DNA from: an uncultured Mesorhizobium sp.
Lineage (GTDB): Bacteria > Pseudomonadota > Alphaproteobacteria > Rhizobiales > Rhizobiaceae
Reading direction: 5' to 3'
DNA length: 9,354 bases
Assembly (NCBI GenBank): GCA_950071955.1
Contig: CATMOC010000111.1
Coordinates: 1-9,354, forward strand
Positions 6,554 to 9,354 of the stretch are shown in pieces. Position 1 is the first letter of the stretch. Each line of letters starts with the position of its first letter. Both the position numbers and the translations under genes were made by a program. The notes below the pieces were generated by a model. That model saw nothing but the letters and a program-made list of their open reading frames with translations. It was not told the DNA's origin and ran no database searches.

Positions 6554-8002
6554 ATGGCCGAGCAGAAGATTTTCGCCGGGCCGCGGATTCGGCGCGTGCG
6601 CAACTCGAAGGGCCTCACCCAGACTGCGATGGCGGAAGGTCTCGGGATCTCCCCCTCCTACCTCAACCTGATCGAGCGCAACCAGCGGCCTCTCACCGTC
6701 CAACTGATCCTGAAGCTCGCGTCGGTCTACAAGATCGATCCCGAGGAGTTGCAGGCGCAATCGGGCGGCTCGATCGCGACGCTGAAGGAGGTGTTCGCCG
6801 ATCCGCTGCTGGCGGGAGAACTGCCCGGCGACCAGGAACTCATCGAGATCGCGGAGGCGGCCCCGAACGCCTCGGCGGCCATGGTGAAGCTCTTCCGCGC
6901 ATACCGGGAACAAGCCGAGAGGCTCTCCGACCTCACCGAACTGCTCGCGCGGGAGGGGCGCGCGACGGCGCTGTCGGGCGCCCGCCTGCCGATCGACGAG
7001 GTGAGGGAAACTTTCGAACGGCGCGCCAACCATTTTCCAGGGATCGAGGAAGAGGTCTCGGCGTTCCATGCGCTGTTCGAACCGGCCGAAGACCTGATCG
7101 TCGCGCTCAAGGCCTGGCTCAAGCGCGAACACGGCATCGTGGTGCGCGTGCTGCCTGTCGCCACCATGCCGAACTGGCGGCGGCGCTACGACCGGCATTC
7201 CCAGCGGCTGTTCATATCGGAGCGCCTGTCGCCCTTCGACCAGTTGCGAGAGATTGCCATGGAGGCCTGCCTGCTGCGGATGAACGTCGCGGTCGCGGGC
7301 GAGATACAGGCGCTGAAACTCTCTTCCGACGAGGCCCGCCGGCTGGCGCGGTTCGAGATCGGACGCTATGCGGCGCACGCGCTGATGATGCCGTACCAGG
7401 CGTTCCTCGCCGCAGCGCAGCGCTCGCGCTACGACATCGACGTGCTTCGCTCGCGGTTCGGCGTTTCGTTCGAGCAGGCGGCCAACCGGCTCACCACGCT
7501 TCAGAAGCCCGGTTCCGCGGGCGTTCCCTTCTTCATGCTGGAAGTCGACAATGCGGGCAATCGCTTCCGCCGGGCGGGCGCTCAGGGCTTTCCGCAGAGC
7601 CGATTTGGGGGAGGATGCCCGAAGCTCGCCGTGCATGCCGCCTTCACCCAGCCGGGCCAGATCCTGGTCGAGGCGGTGGAGATGCCGGACGGGGCGGAAT
7701 TCCTGACCATCGCGCGCACGCTGGAAGGGCCGCAGGGTGCCTTCTCGGAGCGGCCCCGCCGCACCGCGATCCTGCTCGGGTGCGACATCGGCTTCAGGGA
7801 CGAAATCGTCTATTCGGCCGCCCTGGCGAGCGCCTCGCCCTCGCGCGGCGACAAGCCGGGCCATGTGCCGGCCATACCGATCGGCCCCGCCTGCCGCCTG
7901 TGCGAACGCTCCGGCTGCCTCGCCCGCGCCGAGCCGCCGGTCACGCGGCCGCTCGGGCTGGACGAGATGGTGACGGGGCTGAGTGCCTTCGATTTCAGGT
8001 GA
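6554..8002 (+). CDS. XRE-family short-chain fatty acyl transcriptional regulator (RamB/ScfR type)
   Basis: This 482-residue cytoplasmic DNA-binding protein belongs to the family that includes RamB, which controls acetate and glyoxylate-shunt genes in Corynebacterium. An N-terminal XRE helix-turn-helix spans about 11-66, with LTQTAMAEGLGISPSYLNLI (21-40) and RPLTVQLILKLA (45-56). The middle region, about 150-318, has the IrrE/M78 fold pattern (FEIGRYAAHALMMPYQAF, 267-284; YDIDVLRSRFGVS, 293-305). The metal site expected of an active protease is absent: the helix reads LREIAMEACLLRMN (231-244) with no HExxH. The C-terminal ScfR domain (about 325-480) ends in ACRLCERSGCLARAEPP (446-462), a C-x2-C-x4-C cluster at 447, 450 and 455, with further cysteines at 355 and 410. 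The ATG at 6554 has AAGG (6542-6545) upstream. Divergent placement from aceA makes aceA the obvious target. The ligand is likely an acyl-CoA or related carbon signal, by family inference. Confidence 0.94.
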   Translation: MAEQKIFAGPRIRRVRNSKGLTQTAMAEGLGISPSYLNLIERNQRPLTVQLILKLASVYKIDPEELQAQSGGSIATLKEVFADPLLAGELPGDQELIEIAEAAPNASAAMVKLFRAYREQAERLSDLTELLAREGRATALSGARLPIDEVRETFERRANHFPGIEEEVSAFHALFEPAEDLIVALKAWLKREHGIVVRVLPVATMPNWRRRYDRHSQRLFISERLSPFDQLREIAMEACLLRMNVAVAGEIQALKLSSDEARRLARFEIGRYAAHALMMPYQAFLAAAQRSRYDIDVLRSRFGVSFEQAANRLTTLQKPGSAGVPFFMLEVDNAGNRFRRAGAQGFPQSRFGGGCPKLAVHAAFTQPGQILVEAVEMPDGAEFLTIARTLEGPQGAFSERPRRTAILLGCDIGFRDEIVYSAALASASPSRGDKPGHVPAIPIGPACRLCERSGCLARAEPPVTRPLGLDEMVTGLSAFDFR

Positions 8003-8025
8003 AGAGCATCAAGAAGTCGGCGCGG

Positions 8026-8053
8026 TTGCCCAGTTGTCGTAGCGTGATATTAT
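8026..8053 (+). promoter_or_regulatory. Putative promoter of the DUF2218 gene
   Basis: TTGCCC (8026-8031), a 16-base spacer and TATTAT (8048-8053) make a reasonable sigma70-type promoter 24 bases after the stop of the regulator gene and 46 bases before the DUF2218 ATG. The -10 hexamer falls inside the inverted repeat at 8045-8076. Confidence 0.35.
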
Positions 8054-8076
8054 GACTTGTGTAGTCAACAATATCA
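8045..8076 (+). promoter_or_regulatory. Extended inverted repeat before the DUF2218 gene, candidate operator
   Basis: TGATATT (8045-8051) pairs perfectly with AATATCA (8070-8076), and inside it TGACT (8053-8057) pairs with AGTCA (8063-8067) around TGTGT; the two stems differ by one unpaired base. There is no U-tract, so it is not an intrinsic terminator. It overlaps the likely -10 region, as an operator for a dimeric repressor would. The cognate regulator is unknown. Confidence 0.45.
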
Positions 8077-8099
8077 ACTGAATGCATCGGAAGCGCCGC

Positions 8100-8381
8100 A
8101 TGTCGACAGCCACCGCCCACGTTCCGACCGCCAACGCATCCCGCTACCTGCAACAGCTATGCAAGCACTGGAGCCACAAGCTCGACGTGGCGTTCGACGA
8201 GCGGGCCGGGACCGTTCGCTTCCAGGATGCGGTGGTTTCCATGTCCGCGAGCGAGCAGGGGCTGTCGGTGACTGTCGAAGCGACCAACGAGGAGATTCGC
8301 GATCGCATCGAGGGTGTCGTGCAGAGTCATCTCGACCGTTTCGCCTTTCGCGAGGCGCCGCTTCCGTTCCAGTGGTCGTAG
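8100..8381 (+). CDS. DUF2218 domain-containing small protein
   Basis: This 93-residue soluble protein is a full-length DUF2218 member, a family of unknown biochemical role common in actinobacteria and proteobacteria. The hallmark N-terminal stretch is NASRYLQQLCKHWSHK (12-27); the alternating middle TVRFQDAVVSMSASEQGLSVTVEAT (38-62) is consistent with beta strands; the end is VVQSHLDRFAFREAPLPFQW (73-92), with the family's SHLxRFAFRE signature. The ATG at 8100 is preferred because GGAAG (8089-8093) sits 6 bases upstream; an ATG at 8082 would add six basic residues with no ribosome site. It follows the RamB-type regulator by 97 bases on the same strand but appears to have its own promoter and operator-like dyad. 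From memory, relatives often lie near iron/siderophore genes in other bacteria, but no such gene is visible here. Confidence 0.92.
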   Translation: MSTATAHVPTANASRYLQQLCKHWSHKLDVAFDERAGTVRFQDAVVSMSASEQGLSVTVEATNEEIRDRIEGVVQSHLDRFAFREAPLPFQWS

Positions 8382-8417
8382 CGCCGGCGCGCGCCTCAGA
8401 GCCGCCAGGATCTGTGC

Positions 8418-9354
8418 CTACATCTCCACCACGACGTTCCCGATCACCTTGCCGCCCTCGACCGCCTCGTGCGCGGCGGCGATGTCGTCGAGCGGAAAGC
8501 GCGCGCCGATCGTGTGCTTCAGCGTTCCGGCCTCCAGCATCCAGGTTAGTTCGGTGACGGCTGCGCTGCGCTCCTCCTGTCTGAGTTCATAGACCAGGTA
8601 GAACTGGATCGTCAGGCTGCCCCAAAGGCCGGCGGTGAAAGAGACCGGAATGTCGGCCGGAACGTTCGATCCGTAGCAGACCAGCTTGCCGTACTGGGCC
8701 AGTACGCCCTTCGGCAGGAGCGGCGCGGTGGAGGAGAGGTCCATGTCGAGGATGGCGTCCGCGCCCTTGCCGCCGGTCAGTTCCTTCACGCGCGCGGCGA
8801 CGTCCTCGTTCTTGTAGTCGATGATCTCGGCCGCGTCGGCCGAGCGGGCATGATCCGCCCGTTCCTTCGAGGCGGTGACGATCACGCGCGCGCCTCGCTG
8901 GACGGCCATCTGTGTGGCGTAGTGGCCGACCGCCGCCGCGCCACCGGTGACGAGGATCGTCTTGCCAGGGGCGGCTCCCGCCAGCGTCACGCCATGCACG
9001 GCTGTCAGTGCCGGTATGCCGAAGCAGGCGCCGGCGTCGAAGCTCGTATTGTCGGGAAGCTTCACCGCCTGCACGCCGGGCACCACGATGTATTCGGCCG
9101 CCGTGCCGAAAGCCCGCTTCCACTGGCCGTTCCAGATCCAGACGCGCTCGCCGACGCGGCTTTCGGCAACCCCTTCGCCGACGAGGTCGATCACGCCGGC
9201 GCCATCGGAGTGTGGGATGATGCGTGGCGCGATCAGCGGCCGGCCGCGGCGGCTCTTTACATCGGAAGGGTTCGCGCCCGACGTCTTCAGCTTGACGCGG
9301 ACCTCGCCCGGACCAGGCTTCGGCGTCTCGACTTCGCCCACCACGAGCACGTCG
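8418..9354 (-). CDS. Quinone-oxidoreductase-type MDR enzyme (NADPH:quinone reductase), 5' end off the window
   Basis: The gene reads off the right edge, so its start codon is not visible. The visible part is about 311 residues, starting DVLVVGEVETPKPGPGE, and about 10-15 residues are probably missing by comparison with the family. An N-terminal GroES-like domain (SGANPSDVKSRRG, PHSDGAGVIDLVGEGV) is followed by a Rossmann domain with VTGGAAAVGHYATQMA (about 134-149 from the GTG at 9350), of the AxxGxxG NADPH-binding type. The cysteines that bind zinc in alcohol dehydrogenases are absent, placing it with quinone reductase/zeta-crystallin-like MDRs that reduce quinones or alpha,beta-unsaturated carbonyls with NADPH. 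The C-terminus has the family DDIAAAHEAVEGGKVIGNVVV ending. It converges on the DUF2218 gene with 36 bases between stops and no clear terminator. The true substrate is not predictable. Confidence 0.9.
   Translation of the reverse strand, partial: DVLVVGEVETPKPGPGEVRVKLKTSGANPSDVKSRRGRPLIAPRIIPHSDGAGVIDLVGEGVAESRVGERVWIWNGQWKRAFGTAAEYIVVPGVQAVKLPDNTSFDAGACFGIPALTAVHGVTLAGAAPGKTILVTGGAAAVGHYATQMAVQRGARVIVTASKERADHARSADAAEIIDYKNEDVAARVKELTGGKGADAILDMDLSSTAPLLPKGVLAQYGKLVCYGSNVPADIPVSFTAGLWGSLTIQFYLVYELRQEERSAAVTELTWMLEAGTLKHTIGARFPLDDIAAAHEAVEGGKVIGNVVVEM

Noticed and set aside
8382..8417. Possible terminator between the convergent DUF2218 and quinone-reductase genes
   Set aside because: The gap is GC-rich but has no stable dyad followed by a U-run in either direction.

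Overview
The window looks like a chromosomal segment of an alphaproteobacterium, most likely order Hyphomicrobiales/Rhizobiales (Mesorhizobium/Sinorhizobium-like). The reasons are high GC with strong third-position GC, a 429-residue isocitrate lyase of the alphaproteobacterial type, a divergent RamB/ScfR-type regulator, a rhizobial-style pair of glutamine-synthetase-like and FAD-oxidase genes, and a DUF2189 membrane protein. The genus is an inference from protein style; no rRNA or other marker gene is present. There are nine protein genes and no RNA genes, insertion sequences, CRISPR arrays or phage genes.

Layout. Positions 60-866 (minus) hold a DUF2189 polytopic membrane protein. Positions 988-4379 (minus) hold a likely transcription unit read right to left: a small atypical receiver protein, a PuuA-type gamma-glutamyl-polyamine synthetase, and a PuuB-type FAD oxidase. 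The last two are the first two steps of gamma-glutamylated polyamine/amine breakdown; the aldehyde dehydrogenase (PuuC) and hydrolase (PuuD) are not in the window. A largely gene-free stretch (4380-4748) follows, containing a bidirectional intrinsic terminator at 4674-4707. Positions 4749-6335 (minus) hold aceA (isocitrate lyase, glyoxylate shunt) followed by an unrecognised 79-residue protein.

The 218-base region 6336-6553 separates aceA from the divergent regulator gene at 6554-8002 (plus), an XRE-HTH/IrrE-like/ScfR protein of the RamB family. It carries three near-identical TTT(T/C)GTAAA boxes and a perfect TTGACAA/TTGTCAA dyad, a strong candidate for the site where the regulator controls aceA and itself. 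Downstream on the plus strand is a DUF2218 protein (8100-8381) with an extended dyad over its putative promoter. A convergent zinc-free quinone-reductase-type MDR enzyme (8418 to the right edge) lacks only its first few residues.

Together the genes concern carbon and nitrogen scavenging: C2 assimilation (aceA and its regulator) and amine/polyamine use (the Puu-like pair). The genes belong to ordinary families. I see no clearly new multi-gene system. The points most worth a second look are the aceA/regulator operator architecture, the degenerate receiver in front of the Puu pair, the small protein trailing aceA, the cysteine motif in the regulator, and the dyad before the DUF2218 gene.
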